DNA of 36,979 nucleotides from Candidatus Peribacteraceae bacterium (GCA_028703835.1 JAQVMB010000015.1:1-36979); one strand, 5' to 3'. Positions 1-7,821 are shown, numbered from the stretch's first letter. Made by a program: numbers and translations. The notes: a model not told the origin generated them from the sequence alone.

Positions 1-420
1 CTCGTCTGGTACAACTACCACAAGATCCACCTCGGCATGGGCATGCAGAAAAAGACCCCCGCTCAGGTGGTCTGCGAAGCCCTTCTTCCCGAATCCTCTT
101 GTGTAAGGTCAATGCTGCAACCTAACATTTCTTGTATTCCTGGAATCTTGCATTCTTGCATTCTTTCTCACGCATTCGTCCACGCTTTGGCCTGGTACTC
201 CTCAACACAACGTTGCGCATTGAACGTGCCCATGAGGCCGACGGCGCGCTTCATGCGGCGGATCCAGCGCTCGCGCTTGGGGTACCCGTACTCCGGGATC
301 ACCTCGTACTGCAGCTGCGTGTACAGGTCCTCCGCGTCGGTCTTGCGCGTATCCTCGTCCGTCGGAAGCGCCTCCGCCAGCGGCCCGATGCGCCAACCGG
401 CCTCCGGGTCCATCTCGTAG
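1..420 (+). pseudogene. C-terminal remnant of an integrase-core transposase
   Basis: The frame is open from the first base and begins with a peptide containing WYNYHKIHLGM and KTPAQVV. This resembles the last part of rve/DDE integrase-core transposases (pattern WYN..RPH..L...TP). Only the first 80 or so bases look like transposase. The frame then runs on into low-complexity spacer and antisense over the 3' end of the glucan phosphorylase gene until a stop at 418-420, so the natural stop seems to have been lost. The 5' part lies outside the window. The family assignment rests on a short motif. Confidence 0.45.
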
Positions 421-1832
421 CCTTCCACCCACCAGCCGTCGAGCGTGGAGAGGTTGAGGACGCCGTTGAGGCACGCCTTCATGCCGGACGTGCCGGACGC
501 TTCCTGCAAACGAGTGGGCGTGTTCAGCCATACGTCGGCGCCGGAGACGAGGAGCTTGGCGAGGTCGGGGTTGTAGTTCGGGAGGTACGCGATGTTCACG
601 GCATCCTTCAGTTCGCCCGACCGCTCGATGATGTGACGGATGACACCCTGCGAAAAGGCATCGTGCGGATGCGCGTTGCCCGCGTGGATGATCTGCAACT
701 TTCCCTGCGCCACTTCGCGGAGCCGTTGCAGGTTCGTGTACAGAAGTTCGGGCCGCTTGTACGGCACGATGCGCCGCGCGGTGACGATTGTGAGACGGTC
801 CGGATCAAAGTGGACCTTCCCCTGCGCATTCACCGCATCAATCAGGCGCTTCTTGGCAGCCTGATGCGCTCCCCAGAGTTCGTCATCCGGCAGCTCACGG
901 CAGTGCTCATGGAGCAAATGCGGATGGCCGCGCCAGCCGGGAACGTAGCGGTCGAAGAGGCCGCGCATCTCCGGCGACGTCCACTCCAGGTGGTGCACGC
1001 CGTTCGTGATGTAGCCGACGCGGGGATTATTGAGCAGGCGCTGCGAGACCATGCCGTGCACGCGCGACACGCCGAACGTGTCGTGGCTCAGCGTCATGGC
1101 AAGCTGCGTCATGGAGAGGGTATCCTCGCCCGCGAGCTTCTTGATGTGCCAGGGCAATTGGTCTCCCGCGATCCTCCACGCGAGATCGTACGGGAAGATG
1201 TCATGGCCGGCTTTGATGGGCGTGTGCGTGGTGAAGGCGCAGGACGGCCGCACGTCCTCATCCTTGAATCCCCTTTCGCGCAGCAGTTCCAGCGTGAGAA
1301 AGGAACAGTGGCCTTCGTTGAGGTGGAAATTGTTGATCCGGTCGTAGCCGAGCGCCCGCAGCATCCGCACGCCGCCGATGCCCAGGACGATCTCCTGCTT
1401 GATCCGCATGCCGACGTCCCCGCCGTAGAGATTCTTCGTGATGTCCCGGTCTTCGGGATTGTTTTCCGGGATGTTCGTGTCCAGGAAGTAGATCGGCACC
1501 GAACGCTTCGCTCCCTGCAGGTCCAATTGCCAGCAGCCGACCGTCACGTCCCTCCCTTCGACTTTCACCGTCACGGTCTGCGGCAGCTTCTTCAATTTTT
1601 TCGAAGGATCCCAGGAAATTTCCTCGTAGTTCTGCGTCCCGTCCGGCCGGAGGTTCTGGTGCAGGTACCCGTACCGCCAGCATCCGGTGACGCAGGCCAC
1701 GTTCGTTCCGATGTCCGCGGCGCCCCGCATCATGTCCGCCGCCAACACGCCGAGACCGCCCGCGAAGGTGGGGATTTCGCTGGAGAGCCCTATTTCCATC
1801 GTGAAGTATGCGACGTCGAGCTTCTGGGGCAT
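168..1832 (-). CDS. glgP: Alpha-glucan (glycogen/maltodextrin) phosphorylase, short GT35 type
   Basis: Predicted cytosolic enzyme that releases glucose-1-phosphate from alpha-1,4-glucans using phosphate and pyridoxal phosphate. The protein has 554 residues, which matches the short archaeal/thermophile-type phosphorylases rather than the 800+ residue long form. Visible landmarks are the N-terminal glycine-rich segment FAGGLGVLA (23-31), RRIVPYKR (353-360) and the cofactor segment EASGTSGMKACLNG, in which K452 is the expected PLP lysine. The product could feed the phosphomannomutase/phosphoglucomutase at 2917. The start is the first ATG in the frame. A perfect TATAAT (1853-1858) lies 20 nt upstream of it, so the leader is short, and no Shine-Dalgarno is visible. 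Confidence 0.92.
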   Translation of the reverse strand: MPQKLDVAYFTMEIGLSSEIPTFAGGLGVLAADMMRGAADIGTNVACVTGCWRYGYLHQNLRPDGTQNYEEISWDPSKKLKKLPQTVTVKVEGRDVTVGCWQLDLQGAKRSVPIYFLDTNIPENNPEDRDITKNLYGGDVGMRIKQEIVLGIGGVRMLRALGYDRINNFHLNEGHCSFLTLELLRERGFKDEDVRPSCAFTTHTPIKAGHDIFPYDLAWRIAGDQLPWHIKKLAGEDTLSMTQLAMTLSHDTFGVSRVHGMVSQRLLNNPRVGYITNGVHHLEWTSPEMRGLFDRYVPGWRGHPHLLHEHCRELPDDELWGAHQAAKKRLIDAVNAQGKVHFDPDRLTIVTARRIVPYKRPELLYTNLQRLREVAQGKLQIIHAGNAHPHDAFSQGVIRHIIERSGELKDAVNIAYLPNYNPDLAKLLVSGADVWLNTPTRLQEASGTSGMKACLNGVLNLSTLDGWWVEGYEMDPEAGWRIGPLAEALPTDEDTRKTDAEDLYTQLQYEVIPEYGYPKRERWIRRMKRAVGLMGTFNAQRCVEEYQAKAWTNA

Positions 1833-1852
1833 GGATGTGGGTATTTACGTAT

Positions 1853-1881
1853 ATTATAGCGGAAAACATGGATTTTTCCCA
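1853..1881 (-). promoter_or_regulatory. Putative promoter of glgP
   Basis: On the minus strand a consensus TATAAT -10 (1853-1858) has a weak TGGGAA -35-like hexamer 17 nt upstream (1876-1881). Transcription would begin about 13-14 nt before the glgP ATG. Confidence 0.45.
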
Positions 1882-2020
1882 GGCGTCCTTTCCTCAGTAA
1901 TCTTGGGCATAATTCGGGTTTCCCCTCTCCCTCAATCCCCGGAACAATCGTTCAATAACCGGACGGTTGTCCGTGAAACGCAGCGGAACACTGTATGCCC
2001 ACACAGAATATCTGGGAACA

Positions 2021-2047
2021 GGGAAAACCCGGTCACGAGGACCGGGT
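2021..2047 (-). terminator. Intrinsic terminator after the 2088-2696 gene
   Basis: A perfect 8-bp stem (ACCCGGTC, 2027-2034, with GACCGGGT, 2040-2047) closes a 5-nt loop. On the minus strand it is followed by TTTT. It lies 41 nt beyond the stop of the unknown gene and before glgP, which has its own promoter. Confidence 0.55.
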
Positions 2048-2087
2048 AGAGATGTTCCGAGGCGGCAAGGCTCATCGGAATGAAACA

Positions 2088-2696
2088 TTACGACGTAGCC
2101 CGTGGGTCACAGCGCACAAGTTTTCCTCCTGCCGCCGCTCCGACGATCGTGCGACAACCGGAGATAGGTGCATTTTGGGCGGGGCAGCGTCCGTTGTTGT
2201 ACTGCCCAGCATTGAAATGCAACTTGTCGTCATTCCAGTACCATCCGCAGAGTTTCCCATCCGGCCAAGTATCCTTGGCACAGATCGTTACATCAGGAGG
2301 GAATGGATCTTGACCGGTTTGAAGACGAATTGCGACGCCTGCCGAGGCGATCAGAACGTTCGGCGCCACATCCTCGCCATCGAGGAGCGACAGACGCTGC
2401 TGCTCACGGGATTTGTAGCCGCTATCCAGATCCGGAACCGGCAATCGCAATGCATAGTAACCTGAGGGATAGTAATCGGTGATCCAGGGGTTACCCCGCG
2501 GGTTGTACCACTGCTCCTTTCCCATAAATGGAGCAGTAACGCAATTCCAAAACAGTTCCAGGAAGGTCCAACCGCCGTAATGCAGTACCACCGTGCCGTC
2601 TTCCGTACACGATGGCGACTGACAAATCAGGGGACTGAACTGAAACAAACGCGGCGCATCCAGCCAAAGACTGGCAGTCGAGGGAGCGGTGCTCAT
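2088..2696 (-). CDS. Hypothetical protein, 202 aa
   Basis: I do not recognise this family. The protein has no obvious signal peptide or membrane segment, is rich in Trp, Tyr, Pro and Gly, and has cysteines scattered through it. A loose region containing PRGNPWITDYYPSGYYALRL is followed by a C-terminal half with several CxxW/C-type positions. The start at 2696 is chosen because AGGAG lies 5 nt upstream, and a TATCAT -10-like hexamer stands further upstream. This makes it one of the few leadered genes with a Shine-Dalgarno in the window. An alternative GTG lies two codons upstream but overlaps the Shine-Dalgarno. It is a single-gene unit ending at the terminator at 2021-2047. Confidence 0.6.
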   Translation of the reverse strand: MSTAPSTASLWLDAPRLFQFSPLICQSPSCTEDGTVVLHYGGWTFLELFWNCVTAPFMGKEQWYNPRGNPWITDYYPSGYYALRLPVPDLDSGYKSREQQRLSLLDGEDVAPNVLIASAGVAIRLQTGQDPFPPDVTICAKDTWPDGKLCGWYWNDDKLHFNAGQYNNGRCPAQNAPISGCRTIVGAAAGGKLVRCDPRATS

Positions 2697-2755
2697 GGGC
2701 ACTCCTTTCCACAGAGAATGATATCACCCGGACTACGGGCGTCTTGCGTATATAA

Positions 2756-2795
2756 GGCAAGCATCCTGCAGACAAACATCCACACAATGCTTGCC
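2756..2795. promoter_or_regulatory. Inverted repeat in the divergent 2696/2917 intergenic region
   Basis: GGCAAGCAT (2756-2764) and ATGCTTGCC (2787-2795) form perfect 9-bp arms separated by 22 nt. They lie between two divergent genes. The repeat could be an operator or an RNA hairpin; nothing in the sequence decides between these. Confidence 0.3.
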
Positions 2796-2916
2796 TCACC
2801 GCAAAAACCTTGCCGATGCTCTGAAGGAACATCCAATAGATTATACAATTATTTCGTCCATCGTCTATTTCGAACAATCAGCTTCAAGAAGCCGTTTCCT
2901 CTATTATCTATCCACA

Positions 2917-4323
2917 ATGACTTCGATCAACCCCCATATTTTCCGCGCCTACGATATCCGCGGCAAAGTCGGCAGCGACATCACGGAGGACGTGTGCCGC
3001 CAGGTGGGGCAGGGCTTCGGCACCGTGCTGCGGCAACGATATCGGAAGGACCATCCGGACGTGGTGGTGGGATGGGACGCGCGGACGCACAGCCCCGGCT
3101 TCGCGGCGGCGGCCATCGAAGGATTGAAAGCCGCGGGTTGCCGCGTGCTCGTGATGGGCATGACGCCGAGCCCCGTGAACTACTTCATCACCTGCGCGAA
3201 GGAACTGGACGGCGGATTGCAGATCACGGCGAGCCACAATCCGAAGGAAGACAACGGGATCAAGTTGCAGGTGCGCAATGCCGAGGCATACAGCGGCGAA
3301 GACTTGCAGGACCTGCGCCGGCTCTTGGAAACCGGAGCGTTGATGACCGGCAAGGGAACGACGGAGGACTTGGATGCCGTGACGCCATACCTCAAACATT
3401 TGAACAAATTATTTGATCAATCAGCAACAGGTCTGAAAGTGGTTGTGGATGCGGGCAACGGCGTGGCCGGACCCGTCTACGCGGCGGCAATGCGCAACGC
3501 GGGCGCCGACGTGCTCGGCCTCTACCTGGAACCGGACGGGACGTTTCCCAACCATCCCGCCGATCCCAGCCAGCACCCGACGCTCCGGGAACTCCAGACG
3601 ACCGTGCGCGAAACGGATGCCGGTCTGGGCCTCGCCTTCGACGGGGACGGCGACCGGATGGGCGTGGTGGACGAGAACGGCGTCATCCGGACGCCCGACG
3701 AAGTGCTGCTGCTGCTTGCACAAGATCTCCTGTCGCGGCATGCCGGTTCACCCGTGGTCTTCACCGTCAGCAATTCCGGCATTCTGGAGAGCGAGATCGA
3801 GCGGCTCGGCGGCAAACCCGTGATGTGCAAGGTGGGCCACTCGCACGTGGAATACGCGATGCGCAAGGAACAGGCTCTGCTCGGCGGCGAGCAGTCCGGC
3901 CACTTCTTCTGCGCGGAGGGCTACTTCGGCTTCGATGACGCGCTCGTCGCCGCCCTGCGTTTCCTGCAGATCGTGCGGCAGGAAGGAAAACCGCTCTCGA
4001 AGGTCCTCGCCGCATTCCCCGCCGTCTACCAGGCTCCCGAGCGCCGGCCCCATTGCCCCGATGACAAGAAGGCGGACGTGATCCGCCGCGCCACCGCGCA
4101 CTTCGCGAAGACGTACCCCGTGAACACGCTCGACGGCGCGCGCATCGACTTCGGCGACGGGGCGTGGGCGGGGCTGCGCCAGAGCAACACGAGCCCGAAG
4201 CTGTCCGTCTGCATCGAAGCACGCTCTCCGGAAAAATTGCAGGAAGTCGAGGACATCGTGCTCGGGCATTTGAAGACGTATCCGGAGATCGGTTGGAACG
4301 AAGGAGTAGGTGGTAAGTGGTAG
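2917..4323 (+). CDS. Phosphomannomutase/phosphoglucomutase (alpha-D-phosphohexomutase family)
   Basis: Interconverts hexose-1- and hexose-6-phosphates (mannose and/or glucose) for sugar-nucleotide synthesis and glycogen turnover. The protein has 468 residues, typical of ManB/AlgC-type enzymes. All four signature sites are visible: catalytic serine S106 in TASHNP, the Mg-binding loop DGDGDR (242-247), the sugar-binding GGEQSG around E325, and the phosphate-binding RQSNTSP (421-427). The start at 2917 gives the standard N-terminus (IFRAYDIRG); the upstream in-frame extension is AT-rich spacer. A TATCTA/TTATCT hexamer ends 6-7 nt before the ATG and there is no Shine-Dalgarno. The final codons (GVGGKW and the stop) lie inside a 14-bp tandem repeat, so the C-terminus seems to have been extended by spacer DNA. 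Confidence 0.92.
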   Translation: MTSINPHIFRAYDIRGKVGSDITEDVCRQVGQGFGTVLRQRYRKDHPDVVVGWDARTHSPGFAAAAIEGLKAAGCRVLVMGMTPSPVNYFITCAKELDGGLQITASHNPKEDNGIKLQVRNAEAYSGEDLQDLRRLLETGALMTGKGTTEDLDAVTPYLKHLNKLFDQSATGLKVVVDAGNGVAGPVYAAAMRNAGADVLGLYLEPDGTFPNHPADPSQHPTLRELQTTVRETDAGLGLAFDGDGDRMGVVDENGVIRTPDEVLLLLAQDLLSRHAGSPVVFTVSNSGILESEIERLGGKPVMCKVGHSHVEYAMRKEQALLGGEQSGHFFCAEGYFGFDDALVAALRFLQIVRQEGKPLSKVLAAFPAVYQAPERRPHCPDDKKADVIRRATAHFAKTYPVNTLDGARIDFGDGAWAGLRQSNTSPKLSVCIEARSPEKLQEVEDIVLGHLKTYPEIGWNEGVGGKW

Positions 4324-4413
4324 GTGGTAAGTGGTAGGTTGTAGGTGGTAGGTTGTAGGGAAGAGGGAGGGGAAAAGTACATTTCTGCAATCTACAAGCT
4401 ACTCCCTACAACC
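4306..4413. repeat. 14-bp tandem repeat with inverted partner
   Basis: The unit GTAGGTGGTAAGTG occurs exactly at 4306-4319 and 4320-4333, followed by two degenerate units to 4360. GGTTGTAGGG (4351-4360) is matched by the inverted CCCTACAACC (4404-4413), giving a possible 10-bp stem. The array begins inside the phosphomannomutase reading frame and contains its stop codon. Confidence 0.8.
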
Positions 4414-4473
4414 TCTCCGAAATCCCGAGAAACCTCTCAAAGGTTCGTCCCAAGATGTGCTACCATATCTTCG

Positions 4474-4647
4474 ATGTGGCCCTTCAGCAGCAGCCGCGAG
4501 AAGAAAAAAAAATCGCATTTGGCGAAGAAGATCGTCGTGGGTTTGGTCATCGGCGGCGCCATCACGTCGATCATCGGGAAGAAGCTGATGGAGAAGGCGC
4601 ATGAAGACGACGAAGACGATGGAGAAGATGAGAATGGAAAGAAGTGA
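4474..4647 (+). CDS. Small single-span membrane protein, 57 aa, hypothetical
   Basis: A basic N-terminus (about 20 residues with KKKKSH and AKK) is followed by one hydrophobic helix (IVVGLVIGGAITSIIG) and a highly acidic Asp/Glu tail. This would give an inner-membrane protein with a charged tail; no function can be named. The start is placed at 4474 because TACCAT (4461-4466) ends 7 nt before this ATG, matching the leaderless pattern of the window. The longer in-frame extension from 4345 runs through repeats. Confidence 0.6.
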   Translation: MWPFSSSREKKKKSHLAKKIVVGLVIGGAITSIIGKKLMEKAHEDDEDDGEDENGKK

Positions 4648-4656
4648 TTGCGTGAT

Positions 4657-4787
4657 GGAATACGGGAGTACGGGAATATTGGAATACGGGGACACCTCGC
4701 TGCACTTCCGCCAAACCTTTCCCCGTACTCCTGTACTCCTGTACTCCCGTATTCCTGTACTCCCGTATTCCTGTACTCCTGTATTCC
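4657..4787. repeat. GTACTCC/GTATTCC short-repeat array, inverted halves
   Basis: The left half (4657-4691) carries GGAATACGGGAGTACGGG-type units. The right half (4721-4787) carries the reverse complement, alternating GTACTCCTGTACTCC and CCCGTATTCCT. The two halves can fold on each other. They fill the space between two convergent genes and stop at the asparaginase stop codon. Confidence 0.8.
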
Positions 4788-5780
4788 TCACTCGTCGAGC
4801 TCCCCCACCAAACTCCGCTCCATCAGATCCCGCAAACGCGCCGGGGTCTTCGCCTGCGTCAGCGCCCACATGAGTTTGACCGTGGCGCACTCGAAACTCA
4901 TGTTCTTGCCGGAGATGACGCCGAGGCGTTCCAGCGTGAGCTGCTTGCGGTAGCGGTGCAGGTCGATGGCGCCGCGCAGCGACTGCGTGACGATGACCAC
5001 GGGAACCTTCAGCTCCTCCGCGCGCCGCAGCCAGGAAAAGAGCCGTTCGGGCAGCATGCCGGGGCCGTACGCACGGAGGACGATCCCGTGCGGCTTCAAG
5101 TCCAGCACCGATCGGAGGAACGCATCGGGAATGCCGGGCGTAAGCGTGACCATCACGACGTTCGCATCGAAGGAAGGACGGCAGAGCAATGACCGCTTGC
5201 GCCGCACCGTCCGCCACGGGTGCAGCCGCACGTCGATGCTGAAATCCGCGAGCGGCGGGAAACGTGGGCTGTCGAATGTCTGCAGCAGCGATTCCTCCAC
5301 CTTCTTCGCGCGGGAACCGCGCAGCACTTTCGGCCCCAGAACCACGCACACCTCCGCGACGTCCATCTGCGCGGCGCGGATGGCGTAGATCAGGTTCATG
5401 CGACCGTCGCCCGTGAGCTCGTTGAGCGGCAGGAGCGCGCCGGTGAGGACCACGGGCTTCGACAGGTTCTGGAGCGCGAAGGACAGCGCCGCCGCCGTGT
5501 AGCTCATGGTGTTCGTGCCGTGCACCACCACGAAGCCGTCGAAGCGATCGTAGAGCGCACGGATTTTCTCCGCGACTACTACCCACAGCTCCGGCGTCAC
5601 TTCCGAGGAGCCCACGTTGGCAAGCGTGAAAAATTCCAGCGCCACCTCGCGTTGCATCTCGGGGATGGCGCGGTGGATTTCCGCCAGCGATTCCACGGGC
5701 TCGATGCGCCCCGTGCGCCTGTTCACCACCATCCCGATGGATCCGCCGACGTAGAGAAGGGCGATCTTGGCTCTTGGCAC
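4788..5780 (-). CDS. L-asparaginase-family protein with altered catalytic motifs
   Basis: Predicted cytosolic amidohydrolase (asparagine to aspartate plus ammonia) of the type I/AnsA-like family, 330 residues. Family features seen are YVGGSIGM near the N-terminus, NVGSSEVTPELW, VVVHGTNTMSYTAA and LRGSRAKK. Two normally conserved active-site positions differ: the nucleophilic Thr of GGTI is Ser, and HGTDTM reads HGTNTM, replacing the conserved Asp with Asn. Activity or substrate may therefore differ. The start is a GTG at 5778-5780: TACAAT (5787-5792 on the other strand) ends exactly 6 nt before it. The 86-residue upstream extension would translate a palindromic repeat and is rejected. Confidence 0.82.
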   Translation of the reverse strand: MPRAKIALLYVGGSIGMVVNRRTGRIEPVESLAEIHRAIPEMQREVALEFFTLANVGSSEVTPELWVVVAEKIRALYDRFDGFVVVHGTNTMSYTAAALSFALQNLSKPVVLTGALLPLNELTGDGRMNLIYAIRAAQMDVAEVCVVLGPKVLRGSRAKKVEESLLQTFDSPRFPPLADFSIDVRLHPWRTVRRKRSLLCRPSFDANVVMVTLTPGIPDAFLRSVLDLKPHGIVLRAYGPGMLPERLFSWLRRAEELKVPVVIVTQSLRGAIDLHRYRKQLTLERLGVISGKNMSFECATVKLMWALTQAKTPARLRDLMERSLVGELDE

Positions 5781-5818
5781 ACCGGAATTGTAGTGCATGG
5801 AGGAGCGGCTGGGGAAGG

Positions 5819-6035
5819 AATCCGAAGAGTCCGAGGAAGCTGTTGTTGTTTGTTGTTGCCTCTCCCCTAACCCCTCTCCGCCACCGCCACCCTTTCTCCC
5901 ACCCGGAGAGGGGGATGTTTGTGTTCTATGGTTGTGTGTGGTTCTTGAAGCAAGAACAACAACAGAACAGCACACACACTCCCCTCCCCTAGCAGGCGAA
6001 ACGGAGGGCTGGGAGGGGAGGGGCTGGGGGAGAGG
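5819..6035. repeat. Four-armed CT-rich palindromic element, copy 1
   Basis: The outer arms CCTCTCCCCTAACCCCTCTC (from 5859) and GGGGCTGGGGGAGAGG (ending 6035) are inverted. An inner pair, GGAGAGGGGGATGT and ACACTCCCCTCCCC, is inverted between them. It is preceded by GGAATCCGAAGAGTCCGAGG-type repeats at 5819-5839. The architecture is the same as at 10298-10546 and 19074-19311 although the sequence is diverged. Confidence 0.65.
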
Positions 6036-6055
6036 CAAACAGGAACAGTCAACAA

Positions 6056-6085
6056 CAAAAAACCCCGGGCGAAGCCCGGGGTTTT
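6056..6085 (-). terminator. Strong intrinsic terminator of the non-coding RNA
   Basis: CCCCGGGC (6063-6070) and GCCCGGGG (6074-6081) form an 8-bp all-GC stem with a 3-nt loop. On the minus strand it is followed by six T and then GTTGTTG. On the plus strand only four T follow, so the minus direction is favoured. Confidence 0.8.
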
Positions 6086-6499
6086 GCTTACCGCGAGGGG
6101 TAAGCAGAGTGCAGTGCGACTGTCACTGCATTCTCCCTACCCTTCGCACATTTGTTGGAGTTGTGCGTCTCGTGTGTATGTGTGTGGTAACCCGAGTGCT
6201 CGGGCATCGGCATCCCGTTTTGTGCCTGGGATCGGGCGTTTGTGTGTTTGTATACTCTCCTCTTGTCCGTGTTCGGCGCGCGCATCCGGCTCTGTGAGCC
6301 GTGCGATTGCGTCGGGCGGTTGGGGGAGGGTGAGTCGGATCCCTCCGTGGGAGGGAGCCTCTCGGCGCGGTAGTCGTGGTGCCGCAGGGGGAGGCAGGGA
6401 GAGAGGAAGAGACGCGGGAATCCCCTTCTCTCTCCCTGCCATGCCACGGTCGTTCACGAACGACGTGGCGGAGGGTGGGAGATTTTTCAAAGAGCAAAT
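6056..6499 (-). ncRNA. Structured non-coding RNA of unknown family, about 440 nt
   Basis: A near-consensus promoter at 6506-6534 and a strong terminator at 6056-6085 delimit a minus-strand transcript with no convincing ORF. It contains many local hairpins: 6444-6468 (CCACG...CGTGG with an inner TCGTTC/GAACGA), a 13-bp stem between 6393-6405 and 6428-6440, CCCTCC/GGAGGG, CGGCTC/GAGCCG, CCCGAG/CTCGGG, a 7-bp TGCAGTG stem (6110-6130) and GCTTACC/GGTAAGC with a six-base CCTCGC loop (6086-6105) just before the terminator. I looked for RNase P (GAGGAAAGUC, ACAGAA), tmRNA (GGTTCGA T-arm, tag) and SRP RNA motifs and found none. The size would suit a ribozyme-class RNA, but its identity is unknown. 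Confidence 0.65.
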
Positions 6500-6505
6500 C
6501 CCATC

Positions 6506-6534
6506 AGTATAGCAAATATTCTTTACATTATCAA
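6506..6534 (-). promoter_or_regulatory. Promoter of the non-coding RNA
   Basis: On the minus strand TTGATA (6529-6534) is separated by exactly 17 nt from TATACT (6506-6511), which also has a TGC extension. It is one of the best promoters in the window and faces away from gmk. Confidence 0.7.
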
Positions 6535-6588
6535 TGCTCTTCCCGGTCGGTTTTGCCCATTCCCCGCCTCTTCCGCTAGCATCCTTCC

Positions 6589-7185
6589 ATGACTGCAACC
6601 GCGCCGAACAAAGGAAAATTGGTACTCGTCATCGGCCCGAGCGGCGTGGGCAAGAGCGTGATCCTGCAAGAGCTCCGTAAACGGCATCCCGAACTCGTGT
6701 TTCCCCGCTCCGCCACCACGCGCGCGCGTCGGCAGGGCGAAGGCGATGATCTCTACCGCTTCCTCAACGAGAAGGAATTCGACGCACTGCTGGAGAAGAA
6801 GGAAGTACTGGAGTGGGCCGTCGTCCACGGCGGCGCACGGTACGGCACATTGAAGGAGGAAATCCTCCCGGCCATCGAAGCCGGAAAAACCGTGGTGCGC
6901 GAAGTGGACGTGCAAGGCTTCGAGAGCATCAGCGCCGATCCCCTCTTCTCCGGCGACGCCGCCCCGTACCGCCTCGTCTCCGTCTTCATCCTGCCGGAGA
7001 GCAGGCATCAATTGACCGAACGCATCACGAAGCGCGCGCCCATCAGCGAAGACGAACTGGAGCGGCGACTGCGCAGCATGGACCGGGAACTCTCCGTGGC
7101 TCCCCGCTGTGATGTGCAAGTCCTGAATAAGGAAGGACGACTCGAGGAGACGTTGAAGGAGGTGGAGGAGGTATTGTTGAAGTAA
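6589..7185 (+). CDS. gmk: Guanylate kinase
   Basis: Phosphorylates GMP to GDP with ATP in nucleotide metabolism. The protein has 198 residues. The P-loop GPSGVGKS is at 16-23, the GMP-binding region has the FPRSATTRARRQGEGD pattern typical of guanylate kinases, and a basic C-terminal lid (SEDELERRLRSMDREL) follows. The usual E.AEVHGN.YGT segment appears as LEWAVVHGGARYGT. The promoter is TTGCCC (6553-6558), 18 nt, TAGCAT (6577-6582), then 6 nt to the ATG, so the mRNA is probably leaderless. It is transcribed divergently from the non-coding RNA. Confidence 0.93.
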   Translation: MTATAPNKGKLVLVIGPSGVGKSVILQELRKRHPELVFPRSATTRARRQGEGDDLYRFLNEKEFDALLEKKEVLEWAVVHGGARYGTLKEEILPAIEAGKTVVREVDVQGFESISADPLFSGDAAPYRLVSVFILPESRHQLTERITKRAPISEDELERRLRSMDRELSVAPRCDVQVLNKEGRLEETLKEVEEVLLK

Positions 7186-7261
7186 TTATGGTGGAAAGGC
7201 TTCTGAAAAAGGTGGAACCATTATTCGAGGCTATACGTATATGGTCAGATCTCCTTTCCTC

Positions 7262-7549
7262 TCATTCGATACCAAGTACACGCCTGTGATCTCCGGTACG
7301 GATTAAAAGGAGCACGAAAGCGCTGTCATCCCTTGCATAGAGCAATAACCAATCGGGAGCGATGTGGCATTCCCGCGTACCCGCCAGAGAGCCATGCAAT
7401 GCATGATCATGGCAACGATCGGGTAAGGGTGCATCCGAAGACAATCGATCAATGATCGCCTCAATCTTGCGCCGATCCGCACCGGCCTTCAGGAGACGCT
7501 TGAAATCCTTCTTGTATTGCTTCGTTGAGATTACCGTGAATCGTCTCAT
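7262..7549 (-). CDS. YafQ/RelE-family mRNA interferase toxin
   Basis: Toxin half of a type II toxin-antitoxin pair, 95 residues; YafQ-type toxins cleave mRNA in the ribosomal A site. The active-site pattern known from YafQ is present: H49 (HDHALHG), H62 and D66-W67 in RECHIAPDWLLLY, and H88 near the C-terminus. The start ATG overlaps the antitoxin stop by 4 nt (ATGA), giving translational coupling in the order antitoxin then toxin. Confidence 0.88.
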   Translation of the reverse strand: MRRFTVISTKQYKKDFKRLLKAGADRRKIEAIIDRLSSDAPLPDRCHDHALHGSLAGTRECHIAPDWLLLYARDDSAFVLLLIRTGDHRRVLGIE

Positions 7550-7815
7550 TCCTTGAGTATATCATCATGCAATGCCTTTGCAGATGTGTACCTCTTTCCA
7601 TGCTTTTTCGCCCAAGCCATCTCCTTCAAGATTTTTTGTTCCTCGGCAGGCGTGAAGCCGTTCTCTGTTACAATCTCAAAAGGAATTCCCTTCTTTTCAA
7701 TGATTTGAACAAGGTAAATGTTAATAGCTGTGCTCAAATCCAAACCCAATTTACCCAGGATCAACTGAGCAGCCTTTTTTGTTTTATCCTCTGTTCTCAC
7801 TTGAATGGTGGTCAT
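7546..7815 (-). CDS. RelB/DinJ-family antitoxin
   Basis: Antitoxin of the downstream YafQ-like toxin, 89 residues. The N-terminal half (IQVRTEDKTKKAAQLILGKLGLDLSTAINIYL, shown only in part: TTIQVRTEDKTKKAAQ) has the ribbon-helix-helix pattern of RelB/DinJ; the C-terminal half would wrap the toxin. The start at 7815 is fixed by a consensus promoter whose -10 ends 6 nt before this ATG. The longer frame runs into tRNA-Ala and is rejected. The pair is less GC-rich than its neighbours, which fits a mobile module. Confidence 0.88.
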   Translation of the reverse strand: MTTIQVRTEDKTKKAAQLILGKLGLDLSTAINIYLVQIIEKKGIPFEIVTENGFTPAEEQKILKEMAWAKKHGKRYTSAKALHDDILKE

Positions 7816-7821
7816 GTAACT

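Noticed and set aside
132-1859. 575-aa open frame antisense to glgP
   Set aside because: Arg/His/Val-rich shadow of a gene with all phosphorylase motifs on the other strand; no recognisable protein.
4657-4787. CRISPR-like array
   Set aside because: Units are only 8-10 bp with no unique spacers of regular length, and occur as inverted halves.
5781-6038. 86-residue N-terminal extension of the asparaginase-like protein
   Set aside because: It translates the palindromic repeat; the TACAAT hexamer and family alignment place the start at the GTG at 5780.
6056-6499. RNase P RNA, tmRNA or SRP RNA identity
   Set aside because: The conserved P4 sequences, tRNA-like end with tag, and SRP domain motif were not found; a covariance search could still reverse this.
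6137-6598. 153-aa minus-strand ORF across the non-coding RNA
   Set aside because: It crosses the promoter and all stems, has no protein-like pattern and no start signals.
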